Assembly: GCA_019279435.1 (NCBI GenBank)
Contig: JAAALK010000289.1
Span: 89,559,023 to 89,623,022 of the forward strand
DNA from: Zizania palustris
Taxonomy: Eukaryota > Streptophyta > Magnoliopsida > Poales > Poaceae
Length of the DNA: 64,000 nucleotides
Direction of reading: 5' to 3'
Notes under the pieces: generated by a model
The model's database searches: none
Told to the model about the DNA's origin: nothing
The model's input: the letters and a program-made list of their open reading frames with translations, nothing else
In this document: piece after piece, positions 31,741-41,652 of the stretch
Numbering within the stretch: position 1 is the first letter of the stretch
Layout of the letters: every line of letters begins with the position of its first letter
Position numbers and translations under genes: made by a program

Positions 31741-33690
31741 ATGGAGCACAGGTCCTGGATGTACTCGTCCAACGATGGAGATGTGGTGGCATATTTTAAC
31801 AGAGTAACTGAATTTACTGAAGTTGCCGCACAATATGCTTCTCGTTAGAGTGAAGAGGCAATATATTGTCCTTGTAAAGTTTGTAAAAATGAAGCGATAT
31901 ATCCGTGTTCAGATCATGAAACCATACTATTTCACTTGTTGAAAAATGGTTTCGTGAAGAACTATTATATATGGACGAAACACGGTGAGATGGGCCAAAA
32001 TCCTCCTGAAGATTCTGATGTGCCGCAAGATGCTCATCAACATATAAGAGGTTGTGATCATACATCCGACATAACACATGATGATGTTGATCAACATGAT
32101 GATGATGACACCTTTGATGTGGAGGAACTGATGCGAAATGTTGCGCCTGAGGTGCTGTTGCAGAGAACTACAACCAAAGGATACGATAACTTTGAAGCAC
32201 TTGACAAAGCATCAAAAAACCTTCTTTACGACGAACGTCACGGATGCGATAAGCAGTATACTGTGTTGTACACAATTCTTGAGCTTATGAAACTGAAGGC
32301 CAACAATGGATGGTCTGACACTAGTTTTTTAGATCTTTTACAACTCCTAAAAAAGGTTTTGCCGAAACCCAATGGTCTACCATCTGATACGTACCAAGCA
32401 AAGAAGATGATTTGTCCGTTGACTTTGGGCATTCAGAAGATTCATGCATGCCCAAACCACTATATCCTATATCGAAAAGAGTATGGATTGTTAGAGAGAT
32501 GTCCGCAGTGCAACGCAAGTCGATACAAATGTCCAAATGACTGTGTGGAGGACTACAATGACCACTAGAAGAAGAATAATAAGAGGTTGCAGAAGAGGAC
32601 TAAAAATGTTATTGAAGACCATCCTAGAAAAAAGACGGAGAGGAAAGTTCCAGCCTTAGTAATGTGGTACCTACCGGTGATTGATCGCTTGAAACGTATG
32701 TTCTCTAATCCTAGAGATGCTGAACTATTAATCTGGCATTTCGCTGGGCGAAAGAAGGACGGAAAACTTTGGCACCCTGCGGATGCTAGGCAGTGGAAAT
32801 CATTTGACCTGGCCCATCTAGATTTCTCGGACGATCCTAGAAATATCAGGATGAGACTTAGCACGGCTGGAATGAATCCCTTCGGTGAGATGGGGAACCC
32901 ACATAGTACGTGGCCGGTCTTTCTATGCTCGTTCAACATTCCATCATGGTTGTGCCATAAAAGAAAATACCTTATGCTCACTACTCTAATTTCTGGTCCA
33001 AAACAACCTGGCAATGACATTGATATCTTTCTAGAACCTTTGATGGAGTATATGAAACGTCTATGGGAACATGGTGTCTGTGTGTGGGATGAGCACAAGA
33101 AAGAGCATTTCAATCTAAGAGCCATGATCTTTTGCACCATAGCTGACAACCCAGGACGCATGTCCCTAACAAGACAGGTTAAAGGAAAGACAACATGTGT
33201 AGTGTGTGTGGACCAGGCAGAATCTATTCATCTTCCATCATTCGTTAAGACGATATATATGCGACACCGCAAATTTTTACCAAAAAACCACAAATATCGA
33301 AGAAATAGGAACAATTTCGATGGTACAATCGAGCTTGGACAGCCTCCACAACATCGAGATGGCAAATTTCTATTCGAAATGGTAAAGAATATCAAAGTTG
33401 TTTTTGGAAAGAAGAGGAAGAAATCTGAAAAAAATTTCAAAGGACTCTCCATTTAAAAAGCAGTCAATCTTCTTTAGATATTTGCCCTATTGGAAGGAGT
33501 TGGAGATTGGTCATGCTATCGATATAATGCACGTTGAGAAGAATGTCTTCGAAAGCACCATCGGTATTTTGTTAGACATACCGGGCAAATCAAAAGATGG
33601 ACTCAAAGTACGAAGGGACCTTCAAACTCTCGGAATTAGACCCGAGCTTCACCCACAGGAAAGGGCCAATGGAAAATTTTTTAAAATTTT
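31741..33690 (+). pseudogene. tnp2-type CACTA transposase, broken and truncated
   Basis: ATG at 31741 gives MEHRSWMYSSNDGDVVAYFNRVTEF...CPCKVCKN...HLLKNGFVKNYYIWTKHGE, the transposase-associated N-terminal domain. Next come LDLLQLLKKVLPKPNGLPSDTYQAKKMICPLTLGIQKIHACPNHYILYRKEYGLLERCPQCNASRYK and YLPVIDRLKRMFSNPRDAELLIWHF...MNPFG, SWLCHKRKYLMLTTLISGPKQPGNDIDIFLEPL, then DIMHVEKNVFESTIGILLDIPGKSKDG. These are the standard blocks of the tnp2 family (Transposase_21), the CACTA transposase. In-frame stops lie at 31846-31848 and 32566-32568, and a frameshift lies at about 33400-33440. The C-terminal part after GIRPELHPQ is lost where a repeat block begins near 33700. Confidence 0.88.
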
Positions 33691-33699
33691 ATTGTTTGG

Positions 33700-36600
33700 G
33701 GCCCCTAACAGCAAGGTTCAAATCTCAAACCGTCTGCCGGCAGCGAGGTTCGAACCTCGAACCGCATGGCCCCAAGTGAGCCCCCCGACAACTGCGCTAC
33801 TAAGTGTTTCTCGACATTGTAGGAAGTGTATTATATGCTAGATATATAATCCCTACCTACCTCTATTAGTAGTGGCGAGCTGGTGACATCATCGTCCGCC
33901 ACTACTAAGAGAAAATTTGATAAGTTATGATGTATTTTTATTGTTAAAAAAATCAAGTTCAAACTAGAATTTAAACATCAATAAAAAGTCATGAAAACTA
34001 GAACATAAATGAAAAAAATGTTTGGATGCTAGCAGCAAGGTTCAAACATCAAACCGCCTGCCGGCAGCAAGGTTCGAACCTCGAACCGCATGGCACCAAA
34101 GCAACCCCCGCACCACTGTGCTACAAAGTGTTTCTCGGAATGTATCGCAACGTATGTTAGATAACCCCCACCTCTCATAGTAGTGGTGGTCGGGTGTAAT
34201 CAGTGGCGGGCACGTGTCATCAGTGGCGGGCATGCTGATGTCATCGGCCCGCCACCACTAAGTCGAGTGACGTACACTAAGGCAGAAAAATACCAACTTT
34301 TTAAATTTGATAAGTTATGATGTATTTTTATTGTTAAAAAAATTCAAGTTCAAACGAGGATTTAAACATCAATAAAAAGTGCTGAAAATTTAAAAAAGTA
34401 CAAAACAGAAAAAAAATGTTGTTTTGGCGCCAGCAGCAAGGTTCGAACCTCAAACCGTCTGCCAGCAGCAAGGTTCGAACCTCGAACCACATGGCACCAA
34501 AGCACCCCCCGCACCACTGCGCTACAAAGTCTTTCTCGGCAATGTGTGCAGTGTATGCTAGATAATCCCTACCTCTACGTGGACTTTTTTGCATTTAAAT
34601 ACCAATTTCTGTTAATGAAAAATACCAATTTTTGCAATTAGAATATTGGTGTTGTATTTTTATTGTACAAAAAGTTTCAAGTTCAAAGGAAGAATTAACT
34701 ATAGGTTTTGCTTTCAAAACTGAGTCATTTCATCTCTAAACCCTAATTCATCCCCGGAGAATCTTATGTTTCTTAACGCCCTACATGATTATTTTCTCGA
34801 AACAAATTTATTTTTTATGACAACATCTATGGATCGATCATATCATAACAACATGACAAGTCTCGTCTTTTTTATACTTTATTTTATTTTTTGAGGATTA
34901 AAAAACTATAAAAATACAAGTTGTCGATCGAGTGTTGTGGAAACCTACATTTTTATGATGGTTTTAAATTTATTGGATAATAACTAATTATAGAGTCAAA
35001 AACATGAATATGGTTTCTCTATAAATTTTGGTGAATTATTTCATGTCTTGTAGTTCAAATTGAACTTATTTTGACTTTGATCTTAAAAACACACTTAATG
35101 AAATAAAAAGAGTAAACTGAGGAAGAAAAATACCAATTTTTGCAATTAGAATATTGGTGTTATATTTTTATTGTACAAAAAGTTTCAATTTCAATGGAAG
35201 AATCAACTATAGATTTTGCTTTAAAACCTCAGTCATTTCATCTCTAAACCCTAATGCATCCCCGAAGAATCTCACGCTTCTTAATGAAATAAAAAAAGTA
35301 AAGTGAGCCAGAAAAATACCAAATTTTTAAATTTGATAAGTTATGATGTATTTTTATTGTTAAAAAAATCAAGTTCAAACTAGAATTTAAACATCTATAA
35401 AAAGTCATGAAAATTAGAACATAAATGAAAAAAATGTTTGGATGCTAGTAGCAAGGTTCAAACCTCAAACCGCCTGCCGGCAGCAAGGTTCGAACCTCGA
35501 ACTGCATGCACCAAAGCAACCCCCGCACCACTGCGCTACAAAGTGTTTCTCGGAATGTATCGCAACGTATGTTAGATAACCCCCACCTCTCATAGTAGTG
35601 GCGGTCGGGTGTAATCAGTGGCAGACACGTGTCATCAGTGGCGGGCATGCTGACGTCATCGGCCCACCACCACTAAGTCGAGTGACGTACACTGAGGCAG
35701 AAAAATACCAACTTTTAAATTTGATAAGTTATGATGTATTTTTATTGTTAAAAAAATTCAAGTTCAAACATCAATAAAAAAGTGCTGAAAATTTAAAAAA
35801 GTACAAAACAGAAAAAAATGTTGTTTTGGCGCCAGCAGCAAGGTTCGAACCTCAAACCGCCTGCCAGCAGCAAGGTTCGAACCTCGAACCGCATGGCACC
35901 AAAGCACCCCCCGCACCACTGCGCTACAAAGTCTTTCTCGGCAATGTCTGCAGTGTATGCTAGATAATCCCTACCTCTACGTGGACTTTTTTGTATTTAA
36001 ATACCAATTTCTGTTAATGAAAAATACCAATTTTTGCAATTAGAATATTGGTGTTGTATTTTTATTGTACAAAAAGTTTCAAGTTCAAAGGAAGAATCAA
36101 CTATAGGTTTTGCTTTCAAACCTGAGTCATTTCATCTCTAAACCCTAATTCATCCCTGGAGAATCTTAGGTTTCTTAACGCTCTACATGATTATTTTCTC
36201 GAAACAATTTTATTTTTTATGACAACATCTATGGATCGATCATATCATAACAACATGACAAGTCTCATCTTTTTTATACTTTATATTATTTTTTGAGGAT
36301 TGAAAAACTATAAAAATACAAGTTGTCGATCGAGTGTTGTGGAAACCTACATTTTTATGATGGTGTTAAATTTACTGGATAATAACTAATTATAGAGTCA
36401 AAAACATGAATATGGTTTTTCTATAAATTTTGGTGAATTATTTCATGTCTTGTAGTTCAAATTGAACTTATTTTGACTTTGATCTTAAAAACACACTTAA
36501 TGAAATAAAAAGAGTTAACTGAGGAAGAAAAATACCAATTTTTGCAATTAGAATATTGGTGTTGTATTTTTATTGTACAAAAAGTTTCAATTTCAAAGGA

Positions 36601-37200
36601 AGAATCAACTATAGATTTTGCTTTCAAACCTCTGTCATTTCATCTCTAAACCCTAATGCATCCCCGGAGAATCTTAGGTTTCTTAATGAAATAAAAAATG
36701 TAAAGTGAGGCAGAAAAATACCAAATTTTTAAATTTGATAAATTATGATGTATTTTTATTGTTAAAAAAATCAAGTTCAAACTAGAATTTAAACATCAAT
36801 AAAAATTCATGAAAATTAGAACATAAATGAAAAAAATGTTTGGATGCTAGCAGCAAGGTTAAAACCTCAAACCTCCTGCCGGCAGCAAGGTTCGAACCAC
36901 GGACCGCATGGCACAAAAGCAACCCCCGCACCACTGCGCTATAAAGTGTTTCTCAAAATGTATCGCAACGTATGTTAGATAACCCCCACCTCTCATAGTA
37001 GTGGCGGTCGGGTGAAATCAGTGGCGGGCATGCTGATGTCACCAGCCCACCACTACTATTCCTTTTAGTAGTGGCAGTCGAGCACCAGCGGCGGGCGGAT
37101 TAGTAGTGGCGGGCTGGTGATGTCATCGCCGGCCATTACTAAGAGAAAATAGCAGTGGCGGGCAGGATGACATCAACATGCCCGCCACTGCTAATCCGCC
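33700..37200. repeat. Internal repeat zone of H: 1.4-kb tandem duplication with subterminal-type blocks
   Basis: The block beginning TGGATGCTAGCAGCAAGG at 34023 recurs at 35438 and 36840, a period of about 1.41 kb (two full copies and a partial third). Each unit holds subterminal TAGTGGCGGG cores, AT-rich filler and two tRNA-like modules. Copies differ by scattered substitutions and short indels. No gene is visible here. Confidence 0.85.
33746..36943 (-). repeat. Six tRNA-like (SINE-like) modules with Pol III box A and box B
   Basis: Modules lie at 33746-33801, 34070-34124, 34471-34525, 35486-35540, 35873-35928 and 36888-36943. On the minus strand each has TAGCGCAGTGG or a close variant, matching box A (TRGYNNARNNG), and about 32 bases later GGTTCGAACC, matching box B. 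A second box-B-like GGTTCGAACC often follows about 35 bases further. Spacing fits a tRNA or the head of a plant SINE. The modules do not fold as complete tRNAs by eye. Confidence 0.6.
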
Positions 37201-37207
37201 TATATAA
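37201..37207 (+). promoter_or_regulatory. TATA box of a possible second gene in H
   Basis: TATATAA directly follows a subterminal-type block (36990-37195), the same layout as at 31184. The sequence after it is C-rich. Confidence 0.4.
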
Positions 37208-37234
37208 TTTTTTCGCTCCCCCCGTCTAAAAACC

Positions 37235-37640
37235 CTAAGCCCTAATCTTTTCCCGCCAGTTGCTGTCACTCCCAGTGCCCGCGCCGCCACCCTTGAAGCC
37301 CGTCGTTGTTGTTCCTGAAGCCCGTCGCCGCCATCTCAGAGCCGTCGGTGTCCCCGGACCCCTCGCCGCCACCTCGGAGCCGTCGTAGTCATCCTCGAAG
37401 CCCATCACCGGAGCCCGCGTCGGTGTACCCGGACCCCTCGTTGCAGCCATCCCCGTCCCCGACGCACGCCGCCATCCCCGTCGCGGAGCCCGCGCCGCCA
37501 CCCTCGGAGCCCGTCGCCGCCGTCGCCCCGAACTCCGCCGGAGCCCACGTCGCTGTCCCCGGACCCCACGCCGCCGTCCCCGTCCCCGAGCGCACGCTGC
37601 CATCCCCGTTCAGGTTTCTAAAAATTTCCCCTTTTCCAAT
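37235..37640 (+). other. GC-rich, proline-coding segment, possible first exon
   Basis: The plus frame from 37306 codes for a proline- and serine-rich stretch (SPDPSPPPRSRRSHPRSPSPEP...) and becomes AT-rich after about 37615. The minus strand is also open with an arginine- and glycine-rich frame, as expected from composition alone. It may be the first exon of the second H gene because a TATA box is upstream, but nothing else supports coding. Confidence 0.3.
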
Positions 37641-38900
37641 TTTTTCTGAAATTAATGCCCTGATTCAGACGAACATGCATGTTCTCTTAATTAAGTCCCT
37701 AGCTATAGCTTCTGTCTGGATAAAAGTTGCGTTATATTATACTCTCCCTTCCCAGGCAGGCCAACCTACTCGAAGAACTGAAAATATAATACCCATTAGG
37801 ACATATCATCAAATCATCTGAAAGGTGATAATCCACATCGATCATACTTGGCTAACCATACCATCAGTCTCTGACGGTCAATGAAATGAGCGAGGGTTCA
37901 TCTCTAATATATGGTGAAATGAAACTACACTATGTCACAATTAATAGTATCCTCCAAAAGGTGGCCAAATGACCACCATCTATGATGAGTTATTTGTGAT
38001 AGGTCACTCTTACGACTTGTGGGGATATGATCTTGATACTCTAAGATAACTTTTGGTGGATTGGACCGAAGACAGGTCTAGTCTATGTGATATGAATTCA
38101 TAATTTTTTGAAAAATATGGAGAAATTGTATAGAAATATAGGAATGTAAAGAAAATTGATGAAACAATAATAACAAAATTTTGGTATGAGAATTGTATAC
38201 CCTTTTTTGGTGAACAAATAAAAATAGAAAATGTTGAGTGTGGAATGCAGTTTAGGCCTGTCTTTATTTTATTTTTTCTATTTTGGTTGAATGTGTTCTA
38301 TTTTGATTCAGAAATTTCCCCTTGAATTCATTGTAAGGTGTTTAGATGATTAAGTTTGTTTAAATTCTGATTTCTTGATCAGACATAAAGATTAAATAGC
38401 AAGTTTGTGATATAGTCTTTAATTTGACTCATTGGAGCTAAATCTATGATTAAGTTTGGAGGAGCGTTGGGTGTTTTGAAAAGGCCATCTAATTCGAAAG
38501 AATTTTGTCGACGCGCCTATTCACCCCCCCTTCTAGTTCTTGAGTGTTCTTATGTTCTTGAGTGTATTCTTGAGAGAGGTAGGCCAACACAAGCTAAGTT
38601 AGGTTTCTAGGGTTTATTGTCCTTAGAGCATCTCCATTGTATTTTCTAAATGTGAAATGCTATTCAAATGGAGCTATATTTAATCAATTTATATACAATG
38701 GAGATGCTCTTACATTTGTGGATAGTTATCATTTGTAGAACCACTGTATACTACTTTGTTACACCTATTTTGGCATTGATTAATGGAAATGTACCATTCA
38801 CCCAATATATATTAGTCTAATTTTGGGTGAAGTCTTCTATATCTAAGTTATGCCATGAGAAATATTGCATACCACATTACCACTTTTTTAGAACAACTTT
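37641..38900. other. AT-rich stretch of H without recognised genes
   Basis: No open frame or family match was seen apart from a short MITE at 38626-38709. It may be an intron of the second H gene. Confidence 0.4.
38626..38709. mobile_element. 84-bp MITE with 16-bp inverted ends and TTA target duplication
   Basis: Ends GAGCATCTCCATTGTA and TACAATGGAGATGCTC are perfect reverse complements, flanked by TTA at 38623-38625 and 38710-38712. A TTA target with this size suggests a PIF/Harbinger (Tourist-like) origin; there is no coding capacity. Confidence 0.8.
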
Positions 38901-40600
38901 TAGAGGCCTATGATGCAAATAGTAATTGAGTTATCTCATGTATGTCATCAAGCCGTGGGACACATCCATTCCTGTCAACAACTTCTTCTTTCTCGTGTTG
39001 CTGACAGGGAATGGATGTGCTCACGGTTCCATGGCAGCCATGAATATATTTGAAAAACAACACAAAATATGCTTAGGCCTCAACAACACAAGAGAGAGAA
39101 AACAACACAATCTCCTAACTTGAGGATTAATATAGTAGCTTCAGAAGTAATAGCTGACTACTGTAGCCAAGAAGAGTTTTCATACATTTCCTACCTTTGA
39201 CATTGTGATCAGTTTACTACTGCTATTACTTCTGAGGCTACTATACTAATTCTCAAGTTCATCTGGCTGAAGACTAACATTAGATTCTGCAATTCCTTTT
39301 AGAAGCCTATGATGCAAATTGTTATTGAGTAATCTCATGTATGTCATCAAGCCATGGAACCATGAGCACATCCATTCCCTGTCAGCAACACGAGAATGGA
39401 GCCATGGGAGACATCCATTCCCATCAACAACTTCTTCTTTCTCGTGTTGCTGACAGGGAATGGATGTGCTCATGGTTCCATGGCTTGATGACATACATGA
39501 GATAACTCAATAACAATTTGCATCATAGGCCTCTAAAAGGAATTACAGAACCTAATGTTGGTCTTCAGCTGGATGAACTTGAGGATTAGTATAGTAGCCT
39601 TAGAAGTAATAGAAGTAGTAAACTGATCACAGTGTCAAAGGTGGGAAATGTGTGAAAACTCTTCTTGGCTACAGTAGTCAGCTATTACTTCCGAAGCCAC
39701 TATATTAATTCTCAAGTTAGGAGATTGTGTTGTTCTCTCTCTCTAGTGTTGTTGAGACATCAACATATTTTGTGTTGTTTTTTTCCTCTAATGTTCCATG
39801 GAAACAAAATATGTTGAGGCCTCAACAACACTGTGATCAGTTTACTACTGCTATTATTTCTAAGGCTACTATATACTAATCCTCAAGTTCATGCATTCGG
39901 TTGAAGACCAACATTAGATTCTGCAATTCCTTTTAGAGGCTTATGATGCAAAATGTTATTGAGTTATCTCATGTATGTCATCAAGCCGTGTGACACGTCC
40001 ATTCCCATCAACAGCTTCTTCTTTCTCGTGTTGCTTACAGGGAATGGATATGCACACGGTTCCATGGCAGCCATGAACATTTTGAAAAACAACACAAAAT
40101 ATGTTGAGGCCTCAACAACACTAGAGAGAGAGAACAACACAATCTCCTAACTTGAGAATTAATATAGTGGCTTCGGAAGTAGTAGCTGACTACTTTAGGC
40201 GGGAAGAGTTTTCATACATTTCCCACCTTTGACATTGTGATCAGTTTACTACTGTTATTACTTCTAAGGCTACTATACTAATCCTCAAGTTCATCCGGCT
40301 GAAGACCAACATTAGATTCCGCAATTCCTTTTAGAGGCCTATGATTCAAATTGTTATTGAGTTATCTCATGTATGTCATCAAGCCATGTGACACGTCCAT
40401 TCCCATCAACAGCTTCTTCTTTCTCGTGTTGCTGACAAGGGATGGATGTGCACATGGTTCCATGGCAGCCATGATCATTTTTAAAAACAACACAAAATAT
40501 GTTGAGGCCTCAACAAAACTAGAGAGAGAGAACAACACAATCTCCTAACTTTAGGATTAGTATAGTGGCTTCAGGAGTAATAGCCTCTTAACTATGAAAA
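38900..40600. repeat. Hairpin-containing repeat block, direct and inverted units of about 400 bp
   Basis: Plus-oriented units cover about 38900-39250, 39830-40190 and 40225-40590; one inverted unit is at about 39440-39800. The last two plus units are 398 bp apart. Each contains a foldback: for example CACATCCATTCCTGTCAACA (38961-38980) pairs with 38996-39019 around a 15-base loop. The central pair 39300-39395 and 39450-39535 forms a much longer inverted repeat. No protein-coding signal. Confidence 0.8.
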
Positions 40601-40656
40601 TTTGACAGCAGACCTTTTTTGCATAACCAAAATTCTGATACATTAGCCTCTTAACT

Positions 40657-41226
40657 ATGAATAGTTTATCTATGACGGAAGAAGGATGTTCCATTGAGAA
40701 GCTCATCTACGAGTCTCCCGCAAAAACAAATAAAGAGAGTTCATCTGAAGGATCCTCCGATAGCGAATCTTCGTACCACTCTCCGGAGAATGAACATCCA
40801 ATGGAGCCTAGGAAGAAGAGAACGAGAGAAGACGCCGATGAGGATTACATTCCTGAAGCTCAAGCGGAGGTAATTATTACGTTAGTAACAAGTCAGAGCA
40901 GCTTCTAACCGAGGATTACATTCCTGAAGCTCACATTGTCTATCATCGTAGGATCGTCCAAAGCGAGGAAGCAAGCGTCGATTATTCCAAGTCGAGAAAA
41001 GAACAACTATTGTCCCAGCTGTTGAGTCAGCTGAGCGAACAGATGTTGAGCCCGCTGCCACAACATCCTCTCCAAATGCGAAGAGGAGAGGGAAATGGGA
41101 GAAGAACAAGCTGCATACAGCTATCTATGAGGTTGAAGAAGTGCATGTTGATGGGGCTCCAAAGAAGCCAAAAGAAATCACAGCTAAGTGGCGTAACGAC
41201 TGTGGATGTCTCGCCAGGGAGCGATG
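40657..41226 (+). CDS. Second CACTA gene of H, last exons seen (En/Spm-type, Transposase_24-like), cut by LTR I
   Basis: Exon 40657-40869 (or from the ATG at 40672) encodes an acidic serine-rich segment with a basic RKKRTRED patch. The donor GTAATT at 40870 and acceptor TCGTAG ending 40951 define an 82-nt intron in phase 0. The next exon, 40952-41226, gives DRPKRGSKRRLF, a linker, then KRRGKWEKNKLHTAIYEVEEVHVDGAPKKPKEITAKWRNDCGCLARERC. The last part resembles the conserved KFRNQCGxxxRD block of plant Ptta/En-Spm (Transposase_24) proteins encoded beside tnp2. The reading frame is interrupted by the LTR at 41227. A 24-base direct repeat (about 40841-40864 and 40912-40935) spans the exon end and intron, so the splice model could instead reflect a duplication. 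Confidence 0.55.
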
Positions 41227-41652
41227 TGTTGGGGGAAAATATTCCATCTTCCAGATTATCGCAGCAACAAGATAAAGACTGGTGATTAAGATGAAGATGT
41301 CCGATATATAATTTCGGAGATGCATCAAGTCAAGTTCAAAGTATGATGACGAGCTTTAGTTCGGAGTACATCTTCGAACATGGACTCTTCTAGGAACCTC
41401 TTTGCCAGCTAAAATGGAAGACTTATCTTCTTTCTAACTAGATTAGTCTTTTACCATTTTAGCCCTTTTAAGAGTACCGAATAGTTTCCACTATGTCGGT
41501 TGTAATAGAGGGGTAAAAAGGTCTTTTCCCTAATGTTTGGACCTATAAATACCCCCCGTTTTACCCTGTAATGAGGACCGAATACAAGTTAATCAATACA
41601 CACTTTGAAACTATTCTAAGTTATTATCCTCTCGAAGGCTTCGAATAGTTTC
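41227..41652 (+). repeat. Element I: Tat LTR (same family as E), truncated by copia J
   Basis: Starts TGTTGGGGGAAAATATTCC and is alignable to the 495-bp LTR of E to about position 431, including the TATA region CCTATAAATACCCCCC at about 41545-41560. It stops at 41652, where the copia LTR begins. Its remaining 60 bp and any internal region lie beyond J, outside the window. The 5-bp target copy on the left would be CGATG (41222-41226). Confidence 0.85.

Larger units (their letters stand above)
30914..41226 (+). mobile_element. Element H: CACTA (En/Spm-like) DNA transposon, 5' part; 3' end not in window
   Basis: The 5' terminus CACTACTACAAA at 30914 is followed by GC-rich subterminal inverted and direct copies of a TAGTGGCGG core. 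The flanking D gag sequence runs up to AAA (30911-30913), the likely 3-bp target copy. Inside are a TATA box, a tnp2 transposase gene, a 3.5-kb zone of repeated subterminal-type blocks, a second promoter-like region with GC-rich sequence, a hairpin repeat zone and a second spliced gene. That gene is cut by LTR I at 41227. The matching 3' terminus is not seen and presumably lies right of the window. Whether 37200-41226 belongs to the same transposon is inferred from the second gene's type. Confidence 0.75.

Noticed and set aside
34070..34124. Possible functional tRNA genes.
   Set aside because: Boxes A and B are present but no complete cloverleaf, anticodon arm or acceptor stem could be folded by eye, so they are reported only as tRNA-like modules.
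37235..37603. Arginine- and glycine-rich minus-strand frame.
   Set aside because: It is the shadow of a C-rich segment; the plus frame with a TATA box upstream is the more likely coding strand, and even that is uncertain.
38961..39019. A conserved plant microRNA precursor; TGACAGGGAATGGATGTGC superficially recalls miR156.
   Set aside because: The sequence does not match miR156 or another family I know, and the hairpin is part of a multi-copy repeat.
30914..41226. A CRISPR-like or regularly spaced repeat array.
   Set aside because: The repeats are eukaryotic CACTA subterminal blocks with unequal spacing and both orientations.
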